DNA of 13,586 nucleotides from JBCBSS01 sp039819065 (GTDB lineage: Bacteria; Bacteroidota; Bacteroidia; Cytophagales; Cyclobacteriaceae): assembly GCA_039819065.1 (NCBI GenBank), contig JBCBSS010000183.1, positions 1 through 13,586 on the forward strand, read 5' to 3'. The notes under the pieces were generated by a model, which made no database searches, was not told the origin of the DNA, and saw nothing but the letters and a program-made list of their open reading frames with translations. The translations under genes and the position numbers were made by a program. Shown in pieces: positions 1 through 8,130 of this stretch (position 1 is the first letter of the stretch; every line of letters starts with the position of its first letter).

Positions 1-159
1 TGGGATATATGTGTCGCGTTAAAAAACAACGGATTATTGGCAAAACCTACACATGGCAACATTATACGTTTTGCACCACCATTGGTGATGACAGAGGTTC
101 AATTACATGAATGTTGCGACATCATAGAACGAACGATCAGTACATTTGAAAATAAATAA
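1..159 (+). CDS. rocD: Ornithine aminotransferase, C-terminal end (5' truncated by window)
   Basis: The frame is open from base 1 and gives 52 residues before a TAA stop. It contains NGLLAKPTHGNIIRFAPPLV, which closely matches my memory of the C-terminal domain of ornithine-oxoacid transaminases, where the family reads NGLLAKPTHGxIIRFAPPLV. These are class III PLP-dependent enzymes that transfer the delta-amino group of ornithine to 2-oxoglutarate, giving glutamate semialdehyde in arginine and proline metabolism. The PLP lysine and the rest of the large domain lie outside the window, so activity cannot be judged. The C-terminus (FENK) ends at the usual family position, so this end looks intact. 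Other class III aminotransferases are possible but match this segment less well. Confidence 0.85.
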   Translation, partial: WDICVALKNNGLLAKPTHGNIIRFAPPLVMTEVQLHECCDIIERTISTFENK

Positions 160-182
160 AAGTTTATTTTCTTATATTTTTT
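148..182 (+). terminator. Weak AT-rich hairpin after rocD
   Basis: A 9-bp perfect inverted repeat (GAAAATAAA / TTTATTTTC, loop taaaag) overlaps the rocD stop codon and is followed by a T-rich run (ttatatttttt). The stem has one G-C pair, so it is thermodynamically weak. It is placed correctly to end the rocD transcript but may be chance in AT-rich DNA. Confidence 0.35.
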
Positions 183-246
183 AAAGTAAAATACCCTACA
201 ATTAACTTTTACATTGTTTAAGTTGTTATTGTAATTATTGAACGAT

Positions 247-280
247 TAATGGTCTAAGTCTCATCTTATTAGAACCATTA
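247..280. repeat. Imperfect inverted repeat in rocD downstream gap
   Basis: TAATGGTCTAA (247-257) and TTAGAACCATTA (269-280) are complementary except for one bulged base, separated by 11 nt. No T-run follows on the + strand, so it is not a standard terminator. It lies about 115 bases before the next gene and could be an RNA hairpin or an operator. The rest of 160-394 shows nothing further that I can support. Confidence 0.35.
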
Positions 281-394
281 GGGGTATTTATTACTTAGGT
301 GTTTTTCGAGTTTACCTTACCGAACATTTATAATCAAGTTGATATAATTTCGGTTAACTCAATTTTTTAGACTTAAAGATCAATTAACACCACT

Positions 395-796
395 ATGAAA
401 AAGTCGATCTTGACTGCCTTATTTTTAGCTAGTATTCTTTCTATGTCTTTTACTAGCGGCAACAAAAAGAGTAAGAAAAGTGCATTGTTTGGGGAATACA
501 GTCTGCTAGAGGTCAGCGGTATTTTGAACGAGACCTACAATGTGACGGTTGAAGAAGCTCCTTATGGAGTGACCATCAACAATTTTTTCAATAAGGGTTT
601 ATCCGTCAGGGCCATTCTGGATGGAGGTCATTTGGATATACCTGAGCAAAGCCTTTCCAACGAGTTAGGATACCTAGGTGAAATAACGGGCTACGGACAC
701 ATCAGTGAGAATGGCTTGGAATTAACCTACTTTATTAAAATGGACGGTTTAGGCTCCAGCGTGATGATGGATTATCAGGCAACAGGCTCTCGCTAA
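395..796 (+). CDS. Small exported protein of unknown function
   Basis: This is a 133-residue protein I do not recognise. Residues 1-21 form a typical Sec signal peptide: MKKS, a hydrophobic stretch LTALFLASILSMSF, then a small-residue region TSG. There is no cysteine lipobox, so secretion to the periplasm or outside is more likely than lipidation. A short lysine-rich linker (GNKKSKKS) follows. The mature part, about residues 31-133, alternates hydrophobic and polar residues with many glycines (YSLLEVSG, YGVTINNFF, GEITGYGHI, LELTYFIKM, VMMDYQATG), which suggests a small beta barrel or sandwich like those of lipocalin-type lipid-binding proteins. That fold is an inference from pattern only. 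The gene stands alone, and its stop overlaps a promoter-like box that could serve hemB. No perfect promoter box was found upstream. Confidence 0.7.
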   Translation: MKKSILTALFLASILSMSFTSGNKKSKKSALFGEYSLLEVSGILNETYNVTVEEAPYGVTINNFFNKGLSVRAILDGGHLDIPEQSLSNELGYLGEITGYGHISENGLELTYFIKMDGLGSSVMMDYQATGSR

Positions 797-801
797 CTTT
801 G
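794..801 (+). promoter_or_regulatory. Candidate -7 box (TAACTTTG) for hemB
   Basis: This matches the Bacteroidota -7 consensus TAnnTTTG and overlaps the stop codon of the preceding gene. It would give a 5' leader of about 60 nt for hemB. I see no clear -33 TTTG at the ideal distance, and a weaker near-match (tattttgc, around 839-846) lies closer to hemB, so the choice is uncertain. Confidence 0.35.
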
Positions 802-866
802 TACCCTTAAATTTCGGTCAAAAGCTCCGGATTGATTTATTTTGCCTTTACACAATCCGTTGCTTT

Positions 867-1835
867 ATGCTTAGAAGACCCAGAAGAAATCGCAAATCAG
901 ATGCTATAAGGCGCATGGTTCAGGAGACTCACGTCTCTGTAGACGACCTTATCCTTCCCCTCTTTCTACTACAAGGTAGTAACCGGAAAATCGAAGTAGA
1001 GTCTATGCCTGGCATTTATCGCCTAAGCACTGACTTAATGTTGAAAGAGATAGAATCATGCCTAGAACTTGGCATCTACTCGTTTGATTTATTTCCAGTG
1101 GTTGATGAGGTTCACAAAGATAAAGTGGCTTCCAAGAGTACAGATGAAAATTTCTTCTACCTTAAAGCGCTTAAAGAGATCAAAACCAGGTTCCCTGAAG
1201 CTTGCATCATGACCGATGTAGCTATGGATCCCTATAGTTCTGATGGGCACGATGGTTTGGTAGAAAACGGAGAGATCCTCAATGATGAAACGCTCAAGAT
1301 TTTGGGTGAAATGGCTTTAGCGCAAGCCCGGACAGGTATAGATATCATCGGCCCTTCAGATATGATGGATGGGCGCGTAGGATATATTAGAAACATACTG
1401 GACGAAGAGGGTTTCACTGACGTTTCTATCATGTCCTACACAGCCAAGTATGCCAGTGCTTTCTATGGCCCCTTTAGAGATGCTTTGGATTCCGCACCAA
1501 AAGCTGGTGATAAAAAAACGTATCAAATGAACCCTGCTAATCAAACAGAAGCTTTGATTGAAGCAGAGTTAGATATAGAAGAAGGTGCTGACTTCTTGAT
1601 GGTTAAACCAGCTTTAGCCTACCTTGATGTGATTAAGTTGATCAAGGATAATGTAGCACTTCCAGTCTCAGCCTACAACGTAAGTGGAGAATATGCCATG
1701 GTGGCGGCAGCGGCTCAGAAGGGCTGGTTAGATAGGGATAAAGTGGTGGATGAAACCTTACTAAGTATAAAAAGGGCAGGCGCGGATGTCATACTCACTT
1801 ATTTTGCCAAGGAATTCGCTAAACGGCAAAAATAA
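867..1835 (+). CDS. hemB: Porphobilinogen synthase (delta-aminolevulinate dehydratase)
   Basis: The 322-residue protein has the family's usual length. It condenses two 5-aminolevulinate molecules to porphobilinogen, the second common step of tetrapyrrole (haem) synthesis, in the cytoplasm. The N-terminus RRPRRNRKSDAIRRMVQET is typical. Both active-site lysines are visible: K194 in SYTAKYASAFYGPFR and the Schiff-base K247 in DFLMVKPALAYLD. At 117-130 the metal loop reads DVAMDPYSSDGHDG. The cysteines of the zinc enzymes are replaced by Ala, Asp and Asp, so this is the Mg/K-type enzyme rather than the Zn type. The C-terminal segment SAYNVSGEYAMV is also standard. The gene is monocistronic, convergent with gcvP, and separated from it by a large inverted-repeat element. 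Confidence 0.96.
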   Translation: MLRRPRRNRKSDAIRRMVQETHVSVDDLILPLFLLQGSNRKIEVESMPGIYRLSTDLMLKEIESCLELGIYSFDLFPVVDEVHKDKVASKSTDENFFYLKALKEIKTRFPEACIMTDVAMDPYSSDGHDGLVENGEILNDETLKILGEMALAQARTGIDIIGPSDMMDGRVGYIRNILDEEGFTDVSIMSYTAKYASAFYGPFRDALDSAPKAGDKKTYQMNPANQTEALIEAELDIEEGADFLMVKPALAYLDVIKLIKDNVALPVSAYNVSGEYAMVAAAAQKGWLDRDKVVDETLLSIKRAGADVILTYFAKEFAKRQK

Positions 1836-1975
1836 AAAGGGCTGCCTCAAAAGCCCGTTTTAATGTCATCCCGATTAATCGGGATGAGAAATCTTACTCC
1901 CCTGATAATCAATATTTTAAGTCGAGTAAGATTTCTCCCGATGGTCGAAAAGACAGCTTTTGAGACAACCTTCTT
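1836..1975. repeat. Nested inverted-repeat element in hemB/gcvP convergent gap
   Basis: Three levels of symmetry are visible. The outer arms 1836-1854 and 1956-1975 share CTCAAAAGC/GCTTTTGAG plus flanking imperfect pairing. The inner arms 1886-1899 and 1924-1937 (gagaaatcttactc and its complement) match over 14 bp, and ATCGGGA beside them extends the pairing. A 22-bp perfect palindrome lies at 1866-1887 around cccgattaatcggg. On the minus strand the outer stem is followed by a T-rich tract, so it can terminate gcvP; for hemB the T-run is poorer. The size and nesting exceed a simple terminator and resemble a REP/MITE-type intergenic repeat. It carries no ORF. Confidence 0.75.
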
Positions 1976-1997
1976 TAAGAATTATGCTAGTGGCTAA

Positions 1998-4901
1998 TTA
2001 TACAGCCAATTCTTCTTCCTGATCTTCGTAGGCGCTAACAGGTATACAACTACACATTAAGTTTCTATCTCCGTAAGCACTGTCTACTCTACCTACAGTA
2101 GGCCAGAATTTATTTTCTCTTACTGTATCTATAGGATATACCGCTTTTTCCCTGCTGTAAGGGTAAGACCAATTACTATCTAGTGCTACCTTGGCCGTAT
2201 GTGGTGCATTCTTCAATACATTATTCTCAGGGTCTGCTTGCCCTTCTTCTATTTCTTTTATTTCATTTCTAATGCTGATCAATGCATCACAGAATACATC
2301 CAATTCCTCCTTCGCTTCACTTTCTGTTGGCTCTATCATCATCGTGCCAGGAACTGGGAACGACACTGTAGGGGCATGGAAACCGTAATCCATTAAGCGC
2401 TTGGCTATATCTTCTACTTCTATGCCTACTTTCTTGAATTCTCTACAATCAATGATCATCTCGTGTGCACAGCGCCCACTGGTACCGGTATAAAGCACTG
2501 GATAATGCCCGTCTAGTCTTTCTTTGATATAGTTAGCATTCAAAATGGCAATCTCAGTAGCTTCTTTCAGTCCATCAGCGCCCATCATAGCTATGTAGGC
2601 ATGAGATATGGTCAATATGCTAGCACTACCCCATGGTGCAGCTGAAATGGCACTTATCGCCTTGTCACCTCCACTTTTGATCATTGGGCTGCCGGGCAAG
2701 AATGGTTTTAGTTGCTCTGCTACACCTATCGGTCCCATTCCAGGACCTCCGCCTCCATGAGGGATACAGAATGTTTTGTGTAGGTTCAAGTGGCATACAT
2801 CGGCACCAATCTTCGCGGGGCTGGTCAAACCAACCTGAGCGTTCATGTTGGCACCATCCATATATACCTGACCTCCATTAGTATGAATAAGGTCACATAT
2901 CTCGATTATGCTCTCTTCAAAAACACCATGTGTGGAAGGATAAGTTACCATCAAGGCAGATAGGTCATTCTTATGTTCTTCAGCCTTGGCACGCAAGTCT
3001 TCTACATCGATATTTCCCTTCTCATCGCATTGTACGATAACTACCTTCATTCCAGCCATCACCGCGCTAGCAGGGTTAGTACCGTGGGCAGATGATGGGA
3101 TTAGGGTAACATTACGATGTCCTTCACCTCTGTCTTCATGGTATGCGCGGATAACCATCAGGCCAGAGTATTCGCCTTGAGCACCACTGTTAGGTTGAAG
3201 AGATACTGCCGAGAATCCAGTGATTTCAGTCAGCCATGCCTCCAATTCATCAAAAAGCTGACGATAACCTTGGGCTTGATCAAGTGGCGCAAATGGATGG
3301 ATACCTCCAAACTCAGGCCATGTTACAGGCACCATTTCAGCGGTTGCATTCAATTTCATGGTACAAGACCCTAGTGAAATCATGGAATGAACCAATGAAA
3401 GGTCTTTATTCTCTAACTTCTTGATGTATCTAAGCATCTCGTGCTCAGAGTGATGAGTATTAAAGACTGGATGAGTGAGATATTCCGATTCTCTCACCAA
3501 ATTATTATCCCATCCCAATACTAAGTCTTCAGCAGCTTTTTCAAGATCAAAATCAGTTTCTGTTTTGAAACCAACTTGATCAAAAACATGCAATATGTCT
3601 TTTACATCTTCGATTGAAGTAGTTTCATCCAAAGCGATACCTACTCCGTTCTGTCCGAAATATCTGAAATTGATACCCTTTGCTTGCGCTTCGTTTCTCA
3701 AGGCCTCTATATCATTGAGTTCAAGTCTCAAGGTATCGAAGTAATTTTCATTGAGTTGTTTTACACCTCTTGCAGCAAGTGCCTGATGTAGCAATTTAGT
3801 CAGTCCATGCACTCTTAATGCAATGTTTCTCAAACCTTCTGGTCCGTGATAGACAGCATACATACCAGCCATGACGGCTAATAAAACTTGGGCAGTACAT
3901 ATATTAGAGGTCGCTTTTTCACGACGAATATGCTGCTCTCTGGTTTGCAAGGCCATTCTATAACCAGAATTACCATGGCTATCTTGCGAAACACCGATGA
4001 TTCTACCTGGTATCTGTCTTTTGAAGCTCTCACGAGTAGCAAAGTAAGCAGCGTGCGGTCCACCATAGCCCATTGGTACGCCAAATCGCTGACTTGTTCC
4101 TACAACAACGTCTGCACCCATTTCTCCGGGTGCCTTAAGCAGTAGTAGGCTCAGTAAATCCGCAGCAACCGCTACGAAGACGTCATTCTCGTGGGCGCTT
4201 TCTATAAATGATGTGTAATCCTTAATGCTACCATTATTGTCAGGGTATTGAACCAATACACCATACAGATTTTCATCAGTCACATCCAACTCACTCAAGT
4301 CCGCCACCTGAAGCTCAATGTCCATGGGCTCAGCACGTGTTTTGAGTATGTCAATGGTTTGAGGGAAAGTGTGCTGATCAACAAAGAACTTGCGAGCCTT
4401 CTTCTTCTTTCCTTTTCTGGTAGAGAAGAGCATTCCCATCGCTTCTGCTGCAGCTGTCCCTTCATCTAAAAGTGAAGCGTTAGCAATCTCCATCCCGGTT
4501 AGGTCCATTACCATGGTTTGGAAATTGATCAAAGCTTCTAAACGTCCCTGGGCAATCTCAGCTTGATATGGCGTGTAGGCCGTGTACCAGCCTGGATTCT
4601 CAAGTATATTTCTTTGAATAACACCTGGCACAATACAATCGTAATAGCCAGTACCTATATAAGATTTGAATATCTTGTTCTTGGCAGCTACTTGCTTCAG
4701 ATCTTTCAAAAATTGAAATTCACTTTTCGCCTTTGGCAAATCCAATTCTTTCTCAAGCTGTATGGTCTTCGGAATAGTTTCATCAATTAAACTCTCCATC
4801 GAAGCCGCTCCAACTGCTTCCAACATTTCTTTAACCTGCTCCTGATCTGGCCCATTGTGCCGGGATGCAAACTGCTCGGTATTATTGATATTGATCTTCA
4901 T
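1998..4901 (-). CDS. gcvP: Glycine dehydrogenase (decarboxylating), P-protein, one-chain form
   Basis: The 967-residue protein has the length of the fused alpha-beta P-protein. It decarboxylates glycine using PLP and passes the aminomethyl group to lipoyl-H-protein in the glycine cleavage system. The N-terminal half has RHNGP (14-18), YIGTGYYD (81-88) and PYQAEIAQGRLEALINFQTM (111-130). The C-terminal half has SLGSCTMKLNA (509-519), QPNSGAQGEYSGL (569-581) and SSAHGTNPASA (603-613). The PLP lysine is K709 in HLNLHKTFCIPHGGGGPG, followed by the glycine-rich loop. The start MKININNTEQFASRHNGP fits the family. No T- or H-protein gene is adjacent, so the system is dispersed. The short leader leaves little room for a glycine riboswitch, and I see none. 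Confidence 0.97.
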   Translation of the reverse strand: MKININNTEQFASRHNGPDQEQVKEMLEAVGAASMESLIDETIPKTIQLEKELDLPKAKSEFQFLKDLKQVAAKNKIFKSYIGTGYYDCIVPGVIQRNILENPGWYTAYTPYQAEIAQGRLEALINFQTMVMDLTGMEIANASLLDEGTAAAEAMGMLFSTRKGKKKKARKFFVDQHTFPQTIDILKTRAEPMDIELQVADLSELDVTDENLYGVLVQYPDNNGSIKDYTSFIESAHENDVFVAVAADLLSLLLLKAPGEMGADVVVGTSQRFGVPMGYGGPHAAYFATRESFKRQIPGRIIGVSQDSHGNSGYRMALQTREQHIRREKATSNICTAQVLLAVMAGMYAVYHGPEGLRNIALRVHGLTKLLHQALAARGVKQLNENYFDTLRLELNDIEALRNEAQAKGINFRYFGQNGVGIALDETTSIEDVKDILHVFDQVGFKTETDFDLEKAAEDLVLGWDNNLVRESEYLTHPVFNTHHSEHEMLRYIKKLENKDLSLVHSMISLGSCTMKLNATAEMVPVTWPEFGGIHPFAPLDQAQGYRQLFDELEAWLTEITGFSAVSLQPNSGAQGEYSGLMVIRAYHEDRGEGHRNVTLIPSSAHGTNPASAVMAGMKVVIVQCDEKGNIDVEDLRAKAEEHKNDLSALMVTYPSTHGVFEESIIEICDLIHTNGGQVYMDGANMNAQVGLTSPAKIGADVCHLNLHKTFCIPHGGGGPGMGPIGVAEQLKPFLPGSPMIKSGGDKAISAISAAPWGSASILTISHAYIAMMGADGLKEATEIAILNANYIKERLDGHYPVLYTGTSGRCAHEMIIDCREFKKVGIEVEDIAKRLMDYGFHAPTVSFPVPGTMMIEPTESEAKEELDVFCDALISIRNEIKEIEEGQADPENNVLKNAPHTAKVALDSNWSYPYSREKAVYPIDTVRENKFWPTVGRVDSAYGDRNLMCSCIPVSAYEDQEEELAV

Positions 4902-4942
4902 TTATGCATTTTAGGTTTAAAGAGGTACCCCGTTTTCAAGCG

Positions 4943-4950
4943 CAAAGGTA
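4943..4950 (-). promoter_or_regulatory. Candidate -7 box (TACCTTTG) for gcvP
   Basis: On the minus strand this reads TACCTTTG, a perfect TAnnTTTG match 42 bases upstream of the gcvP start codon. The predicted leader is about 35 nt. The -33 element is unclear. The remainder of the gcvP/peptidase divergent gap (4951-5077) shows nothing else I can support. Confidence 0.5.
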
Positions 4951-5077
4951 TAATTTATTGCTCTAAAATTTATCCATTTTCTGTCCATTTGGAACAGCAT
5001 AATTGGATAACAGAATGAGCCCCCATCCGTTCATAACAAAACCCATTTTTCCTCTCTTTTTTCAGCTATGGTTTGTC

Positions 5078-5085
5078 TAAATTTG
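5078..5085 (+). promoter_or_regulatory. Candidate -7 box (TAAATTTG) for the M28 peptidase gene
   Basis: This is a perfect TAnnTTTG match, with a T-run (5057-5062) near the -33 position about 18 bases upstream. It predicts transcription starting near 5092. That is compatible with translation from the preferred ATG at 5179 and also with the upstream ATG at 5134. Confidence 0.5.
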
Positions 5086-5178
5086 AAGCTACATTGATTT
5101 TGGGCAGATCAGATTTCGCTTGGTTCAGGCTTTATGATGGTACGATCTTCCCACTCTACAAAACCAAACAATACGAGA

Positions 5179-6726
5179 ATGAAGAAAAAAATAGGATTAG
5201 TGTTCGTGTCATTGTTGGTGGCGGCTAGTTCTTTCGCCCAAAATGAAGACGCCATTAAATTTGCTGAAACCATTACAACAGATGACCTTAATGAGTATCT
5301 CTCTATTTTGGCTTCTGATGCCTTAGAGGGAAGAGAAACCGGCAAAAGAGGGCAGAAAATGGCTGCGGCTTTCATACGCAGTCACTTTGAGGAACTTGGC
5401 CTTGCACCGGTAGTTCCGTCGAAAGAAGGTAAAACTTATTTCCAAAAAGTACCCTTATATTCCAGCATCCCCGGTGAGACCTATTTAAGTGATAAAAATG
5501 GAGCTCAGCTCAAGAACCTGGAAGACGTGATATTCTTTGGTAGCTCTTACACTGGAGAGACCAAGAATCTTGACCTTGTGTTTGCAGGAGCCGGTACGGA
5601 AGACGATTTTGACGGGTTAGATGTCAAGGATAAGGCAGTTGTAGTGATGATCGATAATTTCCGTGCTTGGAGAGCACCTCAACAGGTAGCGGAGGAAAAA
5701 GGCGCCAAGCTTTTAATCGTATCGTTTACCGGAAAAATGGATGAGTTTAATGGCTTGCTAGACCAAGTAAGAGGCTCATTTACAGGAGGGCGATTAAGTC
5801 TGAGCAAACCAGAAACCAACAACAATGGTGGAGGTGGCGTATTCTTTACACATCATAATGCGATAGCACAACTGTTTGCAACTACCACTGAAAAGCTTGA
5901 AAAAGCACTTGCTGACCAGTCTGCTGGTAAAAAAGGAGCACTTAAAAAAGTAAAGCCTACTTCAATCTCCTACAAGACTTCCAGAACCGTAAAAACCGTC
6001 AAATCTGAAAATGTATTGGGTTATTTGGAAGGCTCGGACAAGAAAGACGAGTTAGTGGTAATCACCTCTCATTACGACCATATCGGCAAGAGTGGAGATC
6101 AAATTAACAATGGGGCAGATGACGATGGTTCTGGTACATCTTCAGTGATGGACATTGCGGAAGCGTTTGTATTGGCTAAGCAAGCAGGAAAAGGGCCCAG
6201 AAGGAGTATTTTATTTATGACTGTTACCGGAGAGGAAAAAGGATTGCTAGGATCAGCTTTTTACGCCGAAAACCCCATTTTCCCTTTAGAAAACACTGTA
6301 GTGAACCTGAACATCGACATGATAGGAAGGATAGATCCAGGGCATAAAGAAAATCCTAATTACGTGTACCTTGTAGGATCAGACAGATTATCTTCTGAGC
6401 TTCACGAAATCAGTGAAAAGGTCAATGAAACTTTCACCCAGTTTGACCTCGATTACACCTATAATGATGAGAATCACCCCGATAGAATATATTATCGTTC
6501 TGATCACTGGAATTTTGCCAAAAACAATGTTCCGGTTATTTTCTACTTCAATGGGGTTCATGAGGACTATCATCGCCCTACAGATACCGTAGACAAAATA
6601 GAATTCGAGATATTAGCTAAAAGAGCTCAGTTGGTTTTTCATACCGCCTGGGTGTTGGCGAATAGAGATGAGCGCATAGTGGTTGATAAAACCCAGGGCA
6701 CAGAATTAAACGGCGGTAAGAATTAA
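5179..6726 (+). CDS. Exported M28-family zinc metallopeptidase with PA-like insert
   Basis: I start at the ATG at 5179 (515 residues) because MKKKIGLVFVSLLVAASSFAQ is then a canonical Sec signal peptide with a likely cut after SFA. An in-frame ATG at 5134 would add 15 polar residues in front. The co-catalytic di-zinc motifs of M28 aminopeptidases are all present (515-residue numbering): H298 and D300 in TSHYDHIG, bridging D314 in NNGADDDGSG, catalytic E352 and E353 in VTGEEKGLLGS, D380 in NIDMIGR, and H465 in HEDYHRPTDT. Between the N-terminal cap and these motifs, about residues 120-220, is a segment compatible with a protease-associated (PA) domain (VVVMIDNFRAW, AKLLIVSFTG). It probably acts in the periplasm or envelope, releasing N-terminal amino acids from peptides. 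The exact substrate is unknown. There is no C-terminal sorting domain. Confidence 0.9.
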   Translation: MKKKIGLVFVSLLVAASSFAQNEDAIKFAETITTDDLNEYLSILASDALEGRETGKRGQKMAAAFIRSHFEELGLAPVVPSKEGKTYFQKVPLYSSIPGETYLSDKNGAQLKNLEDVIFFGSSYTGETKNLDLVFAGAGTEDDFDGLDVKDKAVVVMIDNFRAWRAPQQVAEEKGAKLLIVSFTGKMDEFNGLLDQVRGSFTGGRLSLSKPETNNNGGGGVFFTHHNAIAQLFATTTEKLEKALADQSAGKKGALKKVKPTSISYKTSRTVKTVKSENVLGYLEGSDKKDELVVITSHYDHIGKSGDQINNGADDDGSGTSSVMDIAEAFVLAKQAGKGPRRSILFMTVTGEEKGLLGSAFYAENPIFPLENTVVNLNIDMIGRIDPGHKENPNYVYLVGSDRLSSELHEISEKVNETFTQFDLDYTYNDENHPDRIYYRSDHWNFAKNNVPVIFYFNGVHEDYHRPTDTVDKIEFEILAKRAQLVFHTAWVLANRDERIVVDKTQGTELNGGKN

Positions 6727-6743
6727 TAAAATAATGCTGCCCT

Positions 6744-6792
6744 AGGCTAGACCTATCGTTTCAACTGATGCTGTAGGTCTAGCCTCTTCTTT
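6744..6792. terminator. Stem-loop terminator shared by M28 peptidase and helicase genes
   Basis: A 12-bp perfect stem (AGGCTAGACCTA 6744-6755 / TAGGTCTAGCCT 6774-6785) with an 18-nt loop is followed on the + strand by cttcttttttt, a clear intrinsic terminator for the peptidase gene. The right arm contains the TAG stop codon of the convergent helicase (6779-6781, minus strand), so the helicase message ends inside the same stem. On the minus strand the downstream flank (tattttattaa) is only moderately T-rich. Confidence 0.8.
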
Positions 6793-8086
6793 TTTTACTT
6801 CTTTTGAGTTTAGTGCCTCCCCCTTGTTTCATATCTCTTTTCTTTTCATGGAAGGCGCCTTTAAAATCAGGATTCTCTTTTCTCTTCTGCTCATCAATTT
6901 GACGCGCAATCTCCTGCTTTTCCCAGAACTCTGTGTCTGTGATTTCAACCTCTTTCGGTATTGACAGCACCGGAATACTCTGGCTAATCACTTTTTCAAT
7001 CTTTTCAATGTGGTATAGTTCAGCTTTGTTGGCAAAGGTGATCGCTTCTCCATGATGTTCTGCCCGACCCGTTCTACCAATTCTATGGACATAATCTTCA
7101 TGAACCACGGGCACTTCAAAATTGATAACATGACTCACCTCACTGACATCGATGCCTCGTGCTGAAACGTCGGTTGAGACCAACACCCTTAACTCACCGT
7201 TTTTAAACTCATTAATGGCATTGATGCGACTATTCTGACCTTTATTAGAATGGATGACCCTGACCGCGCCTATCTTCTTGCGATCAAGAAATTTGAATAC
7301 GTTATCTGCTGTGCTTTTGGTTCTGGTGAAGACCAATACCCTACTGAAGTTTTGGTCTTCAAGCAGATATTCAAGCAGGTTTATTTTGGTTTTGAGATTA
7401 GGCACATGATACAAGTGCTGATCAATAGTCTCGGCAGTAGTTGCCTGTGGCGTAATCTCGACTTTCTCAGGAAATTCCAGAAATTCCTCCGACAGCTTCT
7501 CTACTTTGGCTGGCATGGTTGCGGAAAACAGTAGATTCTGACGCTTCTTAATGGGTATCACTTCAAGGATACTTCTTATTTGCGGCATAAAACCCATATC
7601 CATCATTTTGTCTGCCTCGTCGAGTACAAGCGTCTTGATTTCCTTAGTGGTCAATACATTTCTACGATAGATCTCCAGAAAGCGACCTGGGGTAGCCACC
7701 AGGATGTCTAAACCTCTCTCAATCATTTCTATCTGGGTTTTAGGGCCTATACCACCGTAAATAGGCACTGCGCGCAGATCAGTGTATTTCGAGAGTTGGT
7801 CTATGTTTTCGGCAATTTGCAGTACGAGCTCTTTTGTTGGCGCTAGAATAAGTGCACGTGTGCTGTTCCCCTGGGCATACTTGACCTTCATCAAAAGCGG
7901 CAAAACATACGCCGCTGTTTTACCAGTACCGGTCTGAGCTATGCCCATTACATCATGCCCGGACATGATCAAAGGAATACATTTTTGCTGCACCGGTGAC
8001 GGCATCTTATATCCTAGTTCGTCCACAGCGTTCAACAACTGGCGGTTGAGCTTCAAATCCTCAAAGGTTTCAATCGTTTTAGCCAT
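6779..8086 (-). CDS. DEAD-box ATP-dependent RNA helicase (RhlE-like)
   Basis: The 435-residue protein has both RecA domains with all main motifs in order: F8 and Q33 of the Q motif, Walker A AQTGTGKT (50-57), PTKELVLQ (83-90), GG (111-112), TPGR (132-135), DEAD (156-159), SAT (188-190), VFTRTK (252-257), STDVSARGIDV (304-314) and HRIGRTGR (334-341). It should unwind or remodel short RNA duplexes using ATP, in ribosome assembly, RNA decay or cold adaptation. The C-terminal tail, about residues 398-435, is rich in Lys and Arg (HEKKRDMKQGGG, KLKRSKKRRG) and is probably a non-specific RNA-binding extension. This compact layout resembles RhlE/CsdA-type accessory helicases, but no dedicated specificity domain is visible, so I give no symbol. 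It is divergent from pyrC with only 44 bp between start codons. Confidence 0.93.
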   Translation of the reverse strand: MAKTIETFEDLKLNRQLLNAVDELGYKMPSPVQQKCIPLIMSGHDVMGIAQTGTGKTAAYVLPLLMKVKYAQGNSTRALILAPTKELVLQIAENIDQLSKYTDLRAVPIYGGIGPKTQIEMIERGLDILVATPGRFLEIYRRNVLTTKEIKTLVLDEADKMMDMGFMPQIRSILEVIPIKKRQNLLFSATMPAKVEKLSEEFLEFPEKVEITPQATTAETIDQHLYHVPNLKTKINLLEYLLEDQNFSRVLVFTRTKSTADNVFKFLDRKKIGAVRVIHSNKGQNSRINAINEFKNGELRVLVSTDVSARGIDVSEVSHVINFEVPVVHEDYVHRIGRTGRAEHHGEAITFANKAELYHIEKIEKVISQSIPVLSIPKEVEITDTEFWEKQEIARQIDEQKRKENPDFKGAFHEKKRDMKQGGGTKLKRSKKRRG

Positions 8087-8094
8087 GAAATAAT

Positions 8095-8102
8095 TAGGTT
8101 TG
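8095..8102 (+). promoter_or_regulatory. Candidate -7 box (TAGGTTTG) for pyrC
   Basis: This is a perfect TAnnTTTG match 28 bases before the pyrC start codon, inside the 44-bp divergent gap. The predicted leader is about 20 nt. Any -33 element would fall in the first codons of the helicase gene, and no clear TTTG is seen at the ideal spacing. Confidence 0.45.
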
Positions 8103-8130
8103 TATGAAGTGAAATAAAGCGCCTAAGGAA

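Noticed and set aside
1232..1544. Long minus-strand frames opposite hemB, and similar frames opposite gcvP and dxs
   Set aside because: They lie entirely inside well-supported genes, have no recognisable domains and low-complexity composition; they are antisense shadows.
4902..4942. Possible glycine riboswitch before gcvP
   Set aside because: With the promoter box at 4943-4950 the leader is about 35 nt, too short for the known aptamer, and no matching fold is seen.
5134..5178. Upstream in-frame ATG that would lengthen the M28 peptidase by 15 residues
   Set aside because: The added residues are polar and would precede a complete signal peptide; the ATG at 5179 gives a canonical one.
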